From positions 1,593,041 through 1,657,040 of the forward strand of contig NZ_CP087952.1 in the NCBI RefSeq assembly GCF_028752835.1: a stretch of DNA of 64,000 bases. The letters are read 5' to 3'. Each line of letters begins with the position of its first letter. Positions within the stretch are counted from its first letter, which is position 1. The notes beneath the pieces are model-generated. The model saw only the letters and a list, made by a program, of their open reading frames with translations. It was not told the DNA's origin and ran no database searches. The stretch comes from Desulfosarcina sp. BuS5 (GTDB lineage: Bacteria > Desulfobacterota > Desulfobacteria > Desulfobacterales > BuS5). The translations under genes were made by a program, and so were the position numbers. This document shows, piece after piece, positions 1 to 9,904 of the stretch.

Positions 1-1419
1 ACCAGTGATATGGCCGGAGACGGAACAACAACAGCAACATTACTTGCCAAATCTATATATAAAGAAGGACAGAAGCTTGTTGTGGCTGGTAATAATCCGA
101 TGGACATAAAGCGCGGCATAGATAAAGCTATTGAAGTTGCCGTCAAGGAACTTCAGAAGATCAGCAAGCTCACCAAAGATCAGCGTGAAATTGCCCAGGT
201 CGGTACCATATCAGCCAACAGCGATGAAACAATCGGCAATATAATTGCGGAAGCCATGGACAAGGTCGGCAAGGAAGGCGTGATTACCGTAGAAGAGGCC
301 AAGAGTATGGATACGACCCTTGAGGTTGTTGAAGGTATGCAGTTTGACCGCGGTTATCTTTCTCCATATTTTGTGACGGATGCTGAAAAAATGATCGCAT
401 CTCTCGAAGATCCCTATATCCTGATCAATGAGAAGAAAATCAGCAATATGAAGGATCTTCTTCCTATCCTGGAGCAGATCGCCAAGATGGGCAAGCCTCT
501 TGTTATTATGGCCGAAGATGTTGACGGTGAGGCTCTTGCAACCCTGGTTGTCAACAAACTGCGGGGAACACTCAATGTCGCGGCTGTCAAGGCTCCAGGA
601 TTCGGCGACAGAAGAAAGGCCATGCTTGAAGATATTGCCATTCTTACCGGCGGGCAGGTTGTATCCGAAGATTTGGGCATTAAGCTTGAAAATCTTACTA
701 TTAATGATCTTGGATCGGCCAAGCGTATTACCCTGGATAAGGACAATACAACAATAGTTGACGGTGCCGGATCACGCGCATCTCTCGAGGGACGCGTAAA
801 ACAGATTCGCGCCCAGGTAGAAGAGACCACATCCGATTACGACCGTGAAAAACTTCAGGAACGTCTGGCCAAGTTGATCGGCGGCGTAGCCGTTATTAAT
901 GTCGGCGCGGCAACCGAGACAGAGATGAAGGAGAAAAAGGCTCGTGTGGAAGACGCCCTTAACGCTACCCGAGCAGCAGTTGAAGAGGGTATTGTTCCAG
1001 GCGGCGGTGTAGCACTGGTGCGCTGCATTGATGCTTTGAACAAAATTGAAGTCAATGCCAGCCAGAAAATGGGTGTCAAGGTCGTTATGCGCGCCATCGA
1101 AGAGCCTTTAAGGCAGATTGTTAACAATGCCGGGCTGGAAGGTTCAGTTGTGATCGATAAGGTAAAATCGAATGAAGGTGCTTTTGGTTATAATGCCGCC
1201 ACAGATACATACGAGGACTTGATTGAGGCGGGAGTAATAGATCCCACTAAAGTTGTCCGTTTTGCTCTGCAGAATGCCGGAAGCGTAGCCTCCCTCATGC
1301 TGACCACAGAGGCCATGATTGCCGACACGCCTGAAGATAAAGGCGCAGGCGGCGGCGCCATGATGCCTCCGGGCGGTGGAATGGGCGGTGGAATGGGTGG
1401 AATGGGCGGAATGATGTAA
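1..1419 (+). CDS. groEL: 60 kDa chaperonin GroEL, 5'-truncated by window edge
   Basis: Cytosolic ATP-dependent chaperonin that folds proteins inside a double-ring cage with GroES. The frame is open from base 1 and begins inside the ATP-binding segment ([16 protein letters not shown]), so roughly the first 75-80 of about 548 residues lie outside the window. Further family marks are the apical-domain segment around [21 protein letters not shown], the equatorial [13 protein letters not shown], and the C-terminal Gly-Met tail ([15 protein letters not shown]). groES is probably just upstream, but that cannot be seen. A strong intrinsic terminator follows 37 bases after the stop, so the chaperonin transcript probably ends there. 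The product is unambiguous. Confidence 0.98.
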   Translation, partial: TSDMAGDGTTTATLLAKSIYKEGQKLVVAGNNPMDIKRGIDKAIEVAVKELQKISKLTKDQREIAQVGTISANSDETIGNIIAEAMDKVGKEGVITVEEAKSMDTTLEVVEGMQFDRGYLSPYFVTDAEKMIASLEDPYILINEKKISNMKDLLPILEQIAKMGKPLVIMAEDVDGEALATLVVNKLRGTLNVAAVKAPGFGDRRKAMLEDIAILTGGQVVSEDLGIKLENLTINDLGSAKRITLDKDNTTIVDGAGSRASLEGRVKQIRAQVEETTSDYDREKLQERLAKLIGGVAVINVGAATETEMKEKKARVEDALNATRAAVEEGIVPGGGVALVRCIDALNKIEVNASQKMGVKVVMRAIEEPLRQIVNNAGLEGSVVIDKVKSNEGAFGYNAATDTYEDLIEAGVIDPTKVVRFALQNAGSVASLMLTTEAMIADTPEDKGAGGGAMMPPGGGMGGGMGGMGGMM

Positions 1420-1455
1420 AACCGTTTATTCTGAAAAAGCCATTATCAAAGTAAT

Positions 1456-1497
1456 AAAAAAGCCCTTGTGTCCGGTTTAAGACATAGGGGCTTTTTT
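1456..1497 (+). terminator. Intrinsic terminator after groEL
   Basis: AAGCCCTTGTGTC pairs with GACATAGGGGCTT around a short loop and is followed by TTTTTT. An A run on the left arm makes it potentially bidirectional. It separates groEL from the RNase J cluster. Confidence 0.85.
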
Positions 1498-1601
1498 GTT
1501 TGTGTAACAGGTCCACATTGGAAGCGTGGGAAAGAGACAAACCATGAACCATTTCTATATGCTTCTTGTATATAAAAAGTAATTATGGTAGGAATTTTTT
1601 C

Positions 1602-1934
1602 ATGAAACAATACAGGATTGATGAACTCAGACTGGTCGAATACGATAAAATCAAAAGATATTTTGATGATCATTTTAGCTTTTCGGATCTTGGCGGTCTT
1701 TACTGGATACCTCTTGATGATGATTTGTTAACTGATGTTCAGGCTGCGCATACAGAATGCCGGCCTTTCTTTTTTGCTGTGGAACTTGAAGAGACTTGTA
1801 TATCATTTGAACTGCTGGTGCGCACTAAAGCCAGGATAAGATGCGACTGTATCGGATATGCAACCGAGGCACAGCGTAACTGGATTGTCAGGCTTGCAGA
1901 TTCGATATTCGAACAGCTTGATATAACTACTTGA
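1602..1934 (+). CDS. Small conserved-looking protein of unknown function, upstream of RNase J
   Basis: A 110-residue soluble protein beginning MKQYRIDELRLVEYDKIK. I do not recognise a family. It is acidic and aromatic-rich, without signal peptide or membrane segment, and has a central LEETCISFELLVRTKARIRCDC strand-like stretch (cited in part only). The ATG at 1602 is preferred over a TTG at 1566 because GGTAGGAA lies upstream at suitable spacing. It ends 17 bases before the preferred RNase J start, so the two are probably co-transcribed. Function is not assigned. Confidence 0.7.
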   Translation: MKQYRIDELRLVEYDKIKRYFDDHFSFSDLGGLYWIPLDDDLLTDVQAAHTECRPFFFAVELEETCISFELLVRTKARIRCDCIGYATEAQRNWIVRLADSIFEQLDITT

Positions 1935-1951
1935 AAGAAGATAAAAATATT

Positions 1952-3601
1952 ATGCTTAAAGTTATTCCCTTGGGCGGACTCGGTGAAATCGGACTTAATA
2001 TGATGGTCTTTGAGTATAAAGACTCGATGTTTATCATAGATGCAGGGCTGATGTTTCCTGAAGATTATATGCTGGGAGTCGATCTGGTCATACCGGATAT
2101 GAGCTATATTAGAGCGAACAGGTCAAAATTACTGGGAATTGTTTTAACCCATGCGCATGAAGATCATATAGGAGCTTTGCCGTATCTTATTAAGGAGATT
2201 AATGTACCCGTTTTCGGTACCAGTTTTACCATAGGTATTGTAAAGAATAAACTCGAAGACCATGGTTTGATTGCATCCGCCTTGCTGCATGTAATTACAA
2301 CGAATGAAACGCTTAAAATCGGTGACTTTGAACTTGAATTCATCAGCGTCAACCACAGCATTGTAGGCGGGGTCGGCATATCGATTATGACTCCTTATGG
2401 CCGCATTATTCATACAGGAGATTTTAAAATCAGCAGTTCCTCTCTGGCCGGAATCAAAACCGATGTAAACCGGTTTGCCAGATGCGGCGAACAAGGTGTG
2501 CTGGCATTATTCTCGGATTCCACCAATGTTGAAAGAGAAGGATATACAAAATCTTCCCAGGAGATTGCCAAGACGCTTTCAGCAATTACCGCAGGCCTTA
2601 AGGGGCGTGTGATTGTTGCCCTTTTTTCATCAAATATCTCCAGGATACAGCAGATAATCGATATAGCGGGATATAGAGGAAGAAAAGTAGCCTTCATAGG
2701 GCGAAGCATTGAGACCAATGTAAAAATAGCCCGTGAACTAGGTTACTTGAATGTGCCTGATAATATGGAAATCGATGTGGGACAGATCAACAGCCTTGCA
2801 AACAACAAGATTTTGATGATTATGACAGGAAGTCAAGGAGAGCCGATGTCCGCCCTTACGCGTATGGCCGAAGGGAGGCATTCCGGGGTAAAGATCAAGA
2901 GGGATGATACAATTATTCTTTCTTCAAAATTCATTCCAGGAAATGAAAGGGACATAACAAATATTATTAATAAGCTTTACAGACGCGGGGCAGATGTTAT
3001 TTATGAAAAGATTTCCATGATTCATATCTCCGGTCATGCTTTTAAGGAAGAGCTGAAGCTGATGATTAACCTTACCAAGCCGGAATATTTTATTCCTGTT
3101 CATGGAGAATACCGGCATTTGGTACTCCATTCGCGGCTGGCGGAAGAGGTGGGGATCAAAAAAGAGAATGTTTTGCTTGCAGAAAATGGTCAGATAATCG
3201 AATTTGATGAAAACGGCGTAATGCTTGGTGGGAAAGTTACAACAGGCAGGGTGCTGATTGACGGCAAGGGCGTGGGAGATGTGGGGAAAAGCGTGCTTAA
3301 AGAGAGAAGGAGTCTGTCCCGGGAAGGCTTTGTGGCTGTAACTATGGCTCTGGATGAGGAAACAGGCTTCATAGTTTATGGGCCGGAAGTATTCTCCCGT
3401 GGTTTTGTGTTTGAGACTGAAACAGGTCATCTTCTTCAGGATGCCGAATGTGTAATCCTGGAGATCGTGGAAGAGATCGGACCTGATGTGCCTGACAGGG
3501 TTGAGCAGATTCAACGGAATATACAAAAAACACTGAAAAAGTATTTTTACTATGCCATAAAGCGCCGCCCCGTTATATTGCCTTTTATAATTGAAGTATA
3601 G
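1952..3601 (+). CDS. rnj: Ribonuclease J
   Basis: Zinc-dependent endo/5'-3' exoribonuclease for mRNA decay and rRNA maturation in the cytosol. The protein of about 549 residues has the metallo-beta-lactamase motif HAHEDH at residues 67-72, the beta-CASP segment around VALFSSNISRIQQI and IMTGSQGEPMSALTRMA, the late metal ligands in HISGHAFKEEL and FIPVHGEYRHL, and a C-terminal domain ending VILPFIIEV. An ATG at 1952 with GAAAGAAG upstream is preferred to the TTG at 1931; it starts the core at MLKVIPLGGLGEIGLN. Length fits the family (about 550). The stop codon touches a GGAACGGG inverted repeat. Confidence 0.95.
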   Translation: MLKVIPLGGLGEIGLNMMVFEYKDSMFIIDAGLMFPEDYMLGVDLVIPDMSYIRANRSKLLGIVLTHAHEDHIGALPYLIKEINVPVFGTSFTIGIVKNKLEDHGLIASALLHVITTNETLKIGDFELEFISVNHSIVGGVGISIMTPYGRIIHTGDFKISSSSLAGIKTDVNRFARCGEQGVLALFSDSTNVEREGYTKSSQEIAKTLSAITAGLKGRVIVALFSSNISRIQQIIDIAGYRGRKVAFIGRSIETNVKIARELGYLNVPDNMEIDVGQINSLANNKILMIMTGSQGEPMSALTRMAEGRHSGVKIKRDDTIILSSKFIPGNERDITNIINKLYRRGADVIYEKISMIHISGHAFKEELKLMINLTKPEYFIPVHGEYRHLVLHSRLAEEVGIKKENVLLAENGQIIEFDENGVMLGGKVTTGRVLIDGKGVGDVGKSVLKERRSLSREGFVAVTMALDEETGFIVYGPEVFSRGFVFETETGHLLQDAECVILEIVEEIGPDVPDRVEQIQRNIQKTLKKYFYYAIKRRPVILPFIIEV

Positions 3602-3630
3602 GAACGGGAACGAAATAATTCCCCCGTTCC
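3601..3630. repeat. GGAACGGG inverted repeat at the rnj stop codon
   Basis: GGAACGGG and CCCGTTCC form an exact 8-bp inverted repeat with a 14-base AT-rich loop. It is the most complete of five related copies in the window (also near 13566, 37093, 37473 and 52742). It could act as a terminator or mRNA-stabilising hairpin between rnj and ftsK. The family resembles REP-type palindromes, and a REP-associated transposase relic lies at 16.3 kb. Confidence 0.7.
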
Positions 3631-3646
3631 ATAGCCGGTTTCCAAT

Positions 3647-5791
3647 ATGCGTAAAGAAATAATCGGAATTATATATTTTTTTCTAGTTGTGCTTACATTG
3701 ATAAGCCTGTTGTCATACAGCCCGCATGACCCTTCCATTCACCACGTAACATCTTCAAAACATATCAAAAATTTTTTTGGGCTTTTCGGCGCCCACTTTG
3801 CTGGAATCCTGGTGGGTCTCTTTGGATTGGGAGCTTTCTGGTTTCCCCTTATCCTGCTATTTGCGAGTATACATTTCTTTGGCGGTCATTCTGCAAAAAG
3901 CATGGCTCCCACCTTGTTCGGGGGGTTTTTGCTGGTTATAACTACCGGGAGTCTATTTGCGATTTACGGTAATTATTATTCGATCTTCGGAAGTGAGTTC
4001 TCATCCGGGGGAATTATAGGCATTCCCTTGAAATTATTTTTAGTAAAGTTTTGCAATAATTTTGGAGCCGCATTGGTCCTTATACTTTTGTGGCTTATTG
4101 GAATAATAATGTCTACCGGTTTTTCCATGATTAATTTTATAAAACAGTGCCGGCAGGCGGCCGTTGCCGTTGCTGATAGAATTAAGACCTTTTATGTAAA
4201 CAGGCCGGTAAAAAGAGAAAAGAAAAAAAAAAGAGAAACAGATAAAAATAACAAGGCCGCTAACAAAGAGCGGGAAATTACAATAAGGGTAAATGATGAT
4301 AGGCCGGTTAAGACAGCTCCGCCTAATAAAGAGGAAATGTTCGGTTTTATGGGCGATGATAATAGTTTTAAGCTGCCATCTATAAATTTTCTGGATGATT
4401 CTAAAGATAAGTTCGTGTCATGCGATGATGAAAACCTGCGGGTGCAGTCGAAACTGCTTGAAAAAAAACTGGAAGATTTTGGTGTGCATGGCAGTGTTGT
4501 TACAGTATCTCCGGGGCCCGTGGTTACAACTTTTGAATATAAACCGGCTCCAGGCGTCAAGATCAGCAAGGTAGTCAATCTGGGAGACGATCTGTCCCTT
4601 GCGCTGAAAGCAATCAGCATCAGGATTGTGGCCCCTATTCCCGGCAAAGCGGCAATAGGAATTGAGGTGCCTAATGCTTCAAGACAGATGGTTATATTTA
4701 AGGATGTGGTGATATCAAAGAATTTTGAAAAGATGAGCAACGGTCTTGCGCTGTGTTTGGGCAAGGATATTGTAGGCAATCCGGTTGTCACTGATCTTGC
4801 AAAAATGCCGCATCTCTTAATAGCCGGCGCAACGGGAACCGGTAAGAGCGTAGGTTTGAATGCCATGATTTGCAGCCTGCTGTACAAGGCTAATCCGGAT
4901 GAAGTCAAACTGATTATGGTGGATCCCAAAAGAATTGAGCTTTCCATGTATAATGGCATACCACACCTGATTACCCCGGTGGTAACGGACGTGAAAAAAG
5001 CCACCAATGCTCTTTTCTGGGCTGTTCAGGAAATGGAAAGAAGATATGAACTTCTGGCGGAAAAAAAGGTCAGGAATATTAGGCAGTATAACCATAAAAT
5101 TAACCAGGAAGATAAAAATGAGGACGGTGAGCCTCCTGAAAAACTACCCTTTATTGTCATAATTATTGATGAGCTGGCAGACCTGATGATGGTCACATCC
5201 AAAGATGTCGAGATTGCCTTGACACGTCTGGCGCAGATGGCAAGGGCCGCCGGTCTGCATTTAATCCTTGCCACACAAAGGCCTTCGGTGGACGTGCTGA
5301 CAGGTATTATCAAGGCAAATTTTCCGGCTCGGCTGACTTTTCAGGTCTCCTCCCGAACCGATTCAAGGACAATCCTTGATGCAAACGGGGCAGAGACTCT
5401 CCTGGGAGACGGTGATATGCTCCTTCTGCCTCCAGGTACCTCAAAAATGCAAAGGGTTCATGGCGCCTATATTTCGGAAGGTGAGATAACAAGGATTGTT
5501 GATTTTCTAAAAAGTCAGAAAAAACCGGACTACAATATGGAAGTTACCAAAGTTTCACCGGAAGGAGAGGATCTTGCGGATGACGAGGAGCATGACGAGC
5601 GGTATGATGATGCCGTCGCTTTTGTAACAAAAACAGGACGCGCCTCAATTTCGATGATTCAGCGCCAGATGCGTATAGGATATAACCGGGCAGCCCGAAT
5701 CATCGAGATGATGGAACGGGAAGGGATTGTCGGACCTTCAGATGGCGCCAAACCACGTGAAGTGCTGGTGCGTGGTTATGAGGATATGTAA
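3647..5791 (+). CDS. ftsK: DNA translocase FtsK/SpoIIIE family
   Basis: Septal hexameric DNA pump that clears chromosomal DNA from the division plane and activates XerCD at dif. The 714 residues comprise four N-terminal membrane segments (about 1-165), a charged linker, an alpha domain, the RecA-like motor with Walker A GATGTGKS near residue 394 and Walker B IIIDELADLMM near 503-512, and a C-terminal winged-helix gamma domain (about 645-714, TGRASISMIQRQMRIGYNRA). An in-frame stop lies 15 bases upstream, so the ATG at 3647 is the practical start despite a weak ribosome-binding site. Its stop directly abuts the stop of the convergent MFS gene with no spacer. Confidence 0.96.
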   Translation: MRKEIIGIIYFFLVVLTLISLLSYSPHDPSIHHVTSSKHIKNFFGLFGAHFAGILVGLFGLGAFWFPLILLFASIHFFGGHSAKSMAPTLFGGFLLVITTGSLFAIYGNYYSIFGSEFSSGGIIGIPLKLFLVKFCNNFGAALVLILLWLIGIIMSTGFSMINFIKQCRQAAVAVADRIKTFYVNRPVKREKKKKRETDKNNKAANKEREITIRVNDDRPVKTAPPNKEEMFGFMGDDNSFKLPSINFLDDSKDKFVSCDDENLRVQSKLLEKKLEDFGVHGSVVTVSPGPVVTTFEYKPAPGVKISKVVNLGDDLSLALKAISIRIVAPIPGKAAIGIEVPNASRQMVIFKDVVISKNFEKMSNGLALCLGKDIVGNPVVTDLAKMPHLLIAGATGTGKSVGLNAMICSLLYKANPDEVKLIMVDPKRIELSMYNGIPHLITPVVTDVKKATNALFWAVQEMERRYELLAEKKVRNIRQYNHKINQEDKNEDGEPPEKLPFIVIIIDELADLMMVTSKDVEIALTRLAQMARAAGLHLILATQRPSVDVLTGIIKANFPARLTFQVSSRTDSRTILDANGAETLLGDGDMLLLPPGTSKMQRVHGAYISEGEITRIVDFLKSQKKPDYNMEVTKVSPEGEDLADDEEHDERYDDAVAFVTKTGRASISMIQRQMRIGYNRAARIIEMMEREGIVGPSDGAKPREVLVRGYEDM

Positions 5792-7000
5792 TTAAACTTT
5801 GACGTTACCATGGATAGGCGCCATACGGTTTTGCTTCTTGACATTCTGCGTATTAATTGTAAAAAGGGTAATTCCCGCCAGCATGACAACAGCGCCCAGG
5901 GTGAAAGACTGACTCAATTTAAAATAGTCCATCATCAAACCTGCCAGAAAAGCCCCTGCCAGCATACCGGAGCTGTGCGCCATTGTTACCAGGCCCATAA
6001 CAGAGCCCATTGCATCTGATTCTTCCCCTTTGATTACTATCATTGCCATCAAGGCCGGCGTGGAGATTCCCCCGCCGAGCCCGAAAAGGGCATCGGCAAT
6101 AAAAAGATCTCTGAACCCGTTTGCCCAGGTAAAAGACAAGAGAGCGTAGATGGTTATAATCCCTCCGGAGGCAACCATTATTTTTTTGTTCATCCTGTCT
6201 GCAAGATAACCCATGGGGATCTGCAGCAATCCGCTGACCATTACTCCCAGCATTACCAGGACTCCGATTAATGAACTGGAGAGGGAAAATTCAAAATCGG
6301 CAAAAACCGGCAGGAATCCCCATATAATTCCAATGCAGGTTGTATAGGAAAATCTGAAAAAAGAGAGACCGATAATATCCTGGTCTTTAAGGAGAAGTTT
6401 CCATGCTATAGGTTTTTTTTTGCGGCAGGATATTTTTTCAGATTTGACAGGCGGGAGCAGAAAAAGACTTAGGAAAAATCCTGCCAGGGCAAGAAATCCC
6501 ATGCAGATAAAGGCGGCATTAATGCTGAAGGCATCATTAATTACACCACCTATTAAAGGCCCGAAACTGAGGCCGAAAAATACCGACATGTTAAACAATC
6601 CCATGACCCAGCCTTCTTTGCCCTGAGGCGTAATATCTCCAACATAGGCCTGGGTGACTGGCATTATCATGGCTGATCCCATACCCTGCAAAAGACGTAT
6701 AATAATAAGTGCGTTTATACTGTCGGCAAACAAGAATGCTACGGAGACCAGGGCATAGGCGAAGAGACCGGCTACAATAATATTTTTACGTCCTTTTTTG
6801 TCGGACAGCCTGCCGAAATAGGGTAGCAGAATTGTTCTTGAAAATGAGAAGGACCCGAATATTGCCGCTATATAAAAACCTCCGGCGCCATGGTCATGGG
6901 CGTATACCGGCAGCAGCGGAACCACAATGCCTACTCCGGTTACGGCAGCAAAGATTGACAGGAAGAGGGTGGAAAAAATTTTTTTATTAAGATTGATCAT
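5792..7000 (-). CDS. MFS transporter, 12-TM drug/metabolite exporter type
   Basis: Inner-membrane secondary transporter of 402 residues. About twelve hydrophobic segments are visible, and the loop after the second is the MFS signature-like FGRLSDKKGRK. The N-terminal half (GVGIVVPLLPVYAHDHGAGG) resembles DHA1-type multidrug or sugar-efflux permeases. The substrate cannot be read. Its start overlaps the end of the radical SAM gene by 4 bases (ATGA), so the two are translationally coupled. That coupling suggests that the transporter exports or imports a substrate or product of the radical SAM enzyme. Confidence 0.85.
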   Translation of the reverse strand: MINLNKKIFSTLFLSIFAAVTGVGIVVPLLPVYAHDHGAGGFYIAAIFGSFSFSRTILLPYFGRLSDKKGRKNIIVAGLFAYALVSVAFLFADSINALIIIRLLQGMGSAMIMPVTQAYVGDITPQGKEGWVMGLFNMSVFFGLSFGPLIGGVINDAFSINAAFICMGFLALAGFFLSLFLLPPVKSEKISCRKKKPIAWKLLLKDQDIIGLSFFRFSYTTCIGIIWGFLPVFADFEFSLSSSLIGVLVMLGVMVSGLLQIPMGYLADRMNKKIMVASGGIITIYALLSFTWANGFRDLFIADALFGLGGGISTPALMAMIVIKGEESDAMGSVMGLVTMAHSSGMLAGAFLAGLMMDYFKLSQSFTLGAVVMLAGITLFTINTQNVKKQNRMAPIHGNVKV

Positions 7001-8259
7001 TTAAAACGTTCTTTGGGAGGGTTAAAATAGCCATATTTTAAGTTGGGAAATTTTTTTTTAATTCGGCTTAATGCTCTTTCAACGCCAGCCGGCATACCCT
7101 GCCGTGAATTACTGCACATTTTTTTCCAGTATCGGGCAGGATCAAAGTTAAGGTTTCTCCACTGTATCATGCTGACCGGGTGTTCTTCCATGAATTGGGT
7201 CAGGGCCTCCATTTCTTCCGGCGTATCTGTAAAGCCCGGGCAGTTTAAATAGTTAACAGATATAAACTTTTTTTTCCCCAAGGCTGTATCTATACTCTTT
7301 TTTACGTCTGAGAAAGAATAATCTACAGGCCTGAAATAAGTAGTATAGCATTTTTTTTGAAAACTGTTTATGCTGATTCGGATACTGTCAAGCCCAGCGT
7401 TTATAAGCCGTTTAACCGCGTCCGGTTTGCTTCCGTTTGTATTCACATTGATTGTCCCTTTTGATGTGGCTGAGCGAATTATCCTTATTGCCCGTTCGAT
7501 TACATCTGCCGCCATCAGGGGGTCACCCTCACAGCCCTGCCCAAAGCTGACAACACTATGGTTGACACGCTTAATATGTGTAATTGCTATTTCCGCTATT
7601 TCTTCAGGGGCAGGGGTAAAGGCTATTCTGTTCTGGCTGCATGGAATTTGGCTGTTTTTTTGTAAAGAGAGACATCCCAGACACCTGGCATTGCAATATT
7701 GAGAAACAGGTAAGGGCGCTTCAAATCTTTCTAAAAAAAAATTTTTACCGGCCGGACATCCGTATTCCAGGGCGCATTTTTCAAGATGCTTCCGCAATCT
7801 GTTGCCTGGCATCGTTATTTGCATTTTTTTGACTCCGCTGACTACATCCTCATGTTTCATCAGTCTGATATCCTGGCGTCGCTCACTGTCCACAAGGATG
7901 GCCGCGGATCTGAAAACGCCATTATGCCATCCTGCCGCTCCATATGAAAAAAGAGGCAGGTATTCGGCGGATTCATTCTCCTGATAAGCGCTTATATAGG
8001 ATATTACATATCCGGGTGAGTTAAATGCTGCCACCGGAAATATCGGCCTGTTCGGCTCAAATGGGTTTTCATAAAGGGTTTCGAGCCTGCCTTTCTCAAT
8101 ATTATACAAGACCGGCCCTCTGTCTGGGAGCAGCATAAGTTCGCCCCCATAAGGCATCTCGATGGTATTATCAGTGCTTAGTGGAACAAATGATGATCCT
8201 GCCATCCCTACTGCCGCATAACCTTCAAGATCGAAGATTTCACCCTTGTGATTCGCCAC
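6997..8259 (-). CDS. Radical SAM protein, upstream partner of the MFS transporter
   Basis: Predicted [4Fe-4S]/SAM radical enzyme of 420 residues. The cluster motif is CNARCLGC (Cys189, 193, 196; CxxxCxxC). It is followed by FGQGCEGDPL (the GGE-like SAM-binding strand position) and INVNTNGSKPDAVKRLINAGLDSIRISINS, typical of the radical SAM TIM barrel (cited in pieces). About 185 residues precede the cluster motif, an unusually long N-terminal region that I do not recognise. The start used is GTG at 8259; no clear ribosome-binding site supports it, so a nearby alternative is possible. Reaction unknown; possibilities include peptide or cofactor modification. Confidence 0.85.
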   Translation of the reverse strand: MANHKGEIFDLEGYAAVGMAGSSFVPLSTDNTIEMPYGGELMLLPDRGPVLYNIEKGRLETLYENPFEPNRPIFPVAAFNSPGYVISYISAYQENESAEYLPLFSYGAAGWHNGVFRSAAILVDSERRQDIRLMKHEDVVSGVKKMQITMPGNRLRKHLEKCALEYGCPAGKNFFLERFEAPLPVSQYCNARCLGCLSLQKNSQIPCSQNRIAFTPAPEEIAEIAITHIKRVNHSVVSFGQGCEGDPLMAADVIERAIRIIRSATSKGTINVNTNGSKPDAVKRLINAGLDSIRISINSFQKKCYTTYFRPVDYSFSDVKKSIDTALGKKKFISVNYLNCPGFTDTPEEMEALTQFMEEHPVSMIQWRNLNFDPARYWKKMCSNSRQGMPAGVERALSRIKKKFPNLKYGYFNPPKERFK

Positions 8260-8619
8260 AATGGCAGTGATAAGTCTGTTTTTTTTATTTCCTTTTTTGA
8301 TAATGCTTTTTTTCCTGTTTATTATATGGTCAGATCATTGATTCCCAGGCTGAACCTCCGGCTATGCCGGGGAGAATGGAAAAAGTTATGCTGTATTATT
8401 TATAGATTGTCAGATAATTACCTGATTTTAAAATTTTGCACAAGGCCAAAAAATATCAACCCAATGCAAATCCTCAAATATTTCATGTAAAGGTGCATAC
8501 CTGTCAACACGTGCAGGAATTATACTAAAAAACAGTTGTGGCTCAACCTTGACTTTAACATTGCATTTATCGGCATTCAGCGTTAAATTTGATATACATT
8601 TAAAAGAGGGAAGGGTATC
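8260..8619. other. Divergent intergenic region
   Basis: This 360-base AT-rich spacer separates the leftward radical SAM/MFS operon from the rightward helicase gene and must hold both promoters. AGAGGGAAGGG at 8605-8615 is a good ribosome-binding site for the helicase. I see no gene, RNA or clear operator. Confidence 0.5.
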
Positions 8620-9885
8620 ATGAAGTTTGACAAATATTCGATTTCAGACGAAATAAAGAAAAATCTGACCCGGATGGGTTTTAAACGGCCTACGGATATC
8701 CAGTTTAAATCCATTCCCTCAATCCTGAAAGGAGAGGATGTGCTGGCCATTGCCCAGACGGGAACCGGGAAGACTGCGGCCTTTGCCATTCCGGTGATCG
8801 CAAAAATCCATACGGCCAAAACCAGCAAACGGTCCATGGGAATAAAATGCCTGGTTATGGTGCCCACCCGTGAACTGGCAATGCAGATCGGCGAGGTCTT
8901 CAACCAACTGGCCATACATACCCGGGTGAAAATTTTCGCCCTTTACGGAGGGGTCGAACAGGATGCCCAGATAAAAAAACTTCAGGACGGCATTGATGTT
9001 CTGGTTACCACGCCGGGTCGTATGTTCGATCTTATCAGCCAGGGTCACATCCGGCTTAACAGCATCAACACCCTGGTCCTGGATGAAGCGGACCGCATGC
9101 TGGACCTGGGCTTTATCGAAGATATCAAACAGATCAAAAACAAACTCACCCGCAAGCATCAGACTCTTTTCTTTTCAGCCACCATCAACAGAAAAATCAA
9201 AAAACTGGCTTTTTCCCAAGTGAAAAGTTCGGCCATCCGGATTCAAGTTTCGCCTGAGGATCGGGTGTCGAAAAATGTGTCTCATGCAGTGGTGTTTGTG
9301 GATATGGATGACAAACGCTTTTTCCTGGAACGTTATATCAACGATAACCCGGACGCCAAGATCATCGTGTTCGTCAGGACCAAAGTCCGTGCCGAAAGAG
9401 TATATAAGGCCATGGAACGGGTGAGCATTCCCACGGTAACCATCCATGGAGACAAAGACCAGGCGGAACGTTCCGAAGGCATGGCCGCATTCAGGCAGGG
9501 CACCTGCAGGATTCTGATCGCCACGGACGTCAGCGCAAGGGGTATCGACATCCCGGACGTAACCGTCGTGATCAACTACGACCTTCCCACAGAACCCGAG
9601 TATTATGTCCACCGGGTGGGGCGTACCGGCCGGGGCACTAATAAGGGCATAGCCATATCCTTTTGCAGCCCGGGGGAAAAAGAGGGCCTTGACGCCATTG
9701 AACATTTTTTGAACGCGCCCATTGAACAGATGACTGTGAGTAAACGGGACTACACCGCAACCCTGGAACTTCACAGTCGGCAACATGATGTAATGGCCTT
9801 GATAGAGGCCAATGAAAACTGGAAAAAAAAGAGAAAAGGCAAATCCGGAAAACAAAAGCCTGTCCTTTGCAAGAAATCGTCCTAA
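8620..9885 (+). CDS. DEAD-box ATP-dependent RNA helicase, RhlE-like
   Basis: Cytosolic RNA helicase of 421 residues for ribosome assembly or RNA turnover. Motifs in order: Q motif region FKRPTDIQFKSIP, motif I AQTGTGKT (45-52), Ia PTRELA, Ib TPGR, II DEAD, III SAT, IV IIVFVRTK, V ATDVSARGIDIPDV and VI HRVGRTGR. A short Lys-rich tail (KKKRKGKSGKQK) probably binds RNA. The start is supported by GAGGGAAGGG 5-14 bases upstream. Its codon use looks richer in G+C than neighbouring genes, which may indicate recent acquisition. RhlE is the best guess; the exact paralogue is uncertain. Confidence 0.93.
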   Translation: MKFDKYSISDEIKKNLTRMGFKRPTDIQFKSIPSILKGEDVLAIAQTGTGKTAAFAIPVIAKIHTAKTSKRSMGIKCLVMVPTRELAMQIGEVFNQLAIHTRVKIFALYGGVEQDAQIKKLQDGIDVLVTTPGRMFDLISQGHIRLNSINTLVLDEADRMLDLGFIEDIKQIKNKLTRKHQTLFFSATINRKIKKLAFSQVKSSAIRIQVSPEDRVSKNVSHAVVFVDMDDKRFFLERYINDNPDAKIIVFVRTKVRAERVYKAMERVSIPTVTIHGDKDQAERSEGMAAFRQGTCRILIATDVSARGIDIPDVTVVINYDLPTEPEYYVHRVGRTGRGTNKGIAISFCSPGEKEGLDAIEHFLNAPIEQMTVSKRDYTATLELHSRQHDVMALIEANENWKKKRKGKSGKQKPVLCKKSS

Positions 9886-9904
9886 CTGAAATCGTTTATA
9901 ATTC

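Noticed and set aside
2924-3526. 200-codon antisense frame in rnj
   Set aside because: It mirrors strongly conserved RNase J codons and has no recognisable domain or start signal.
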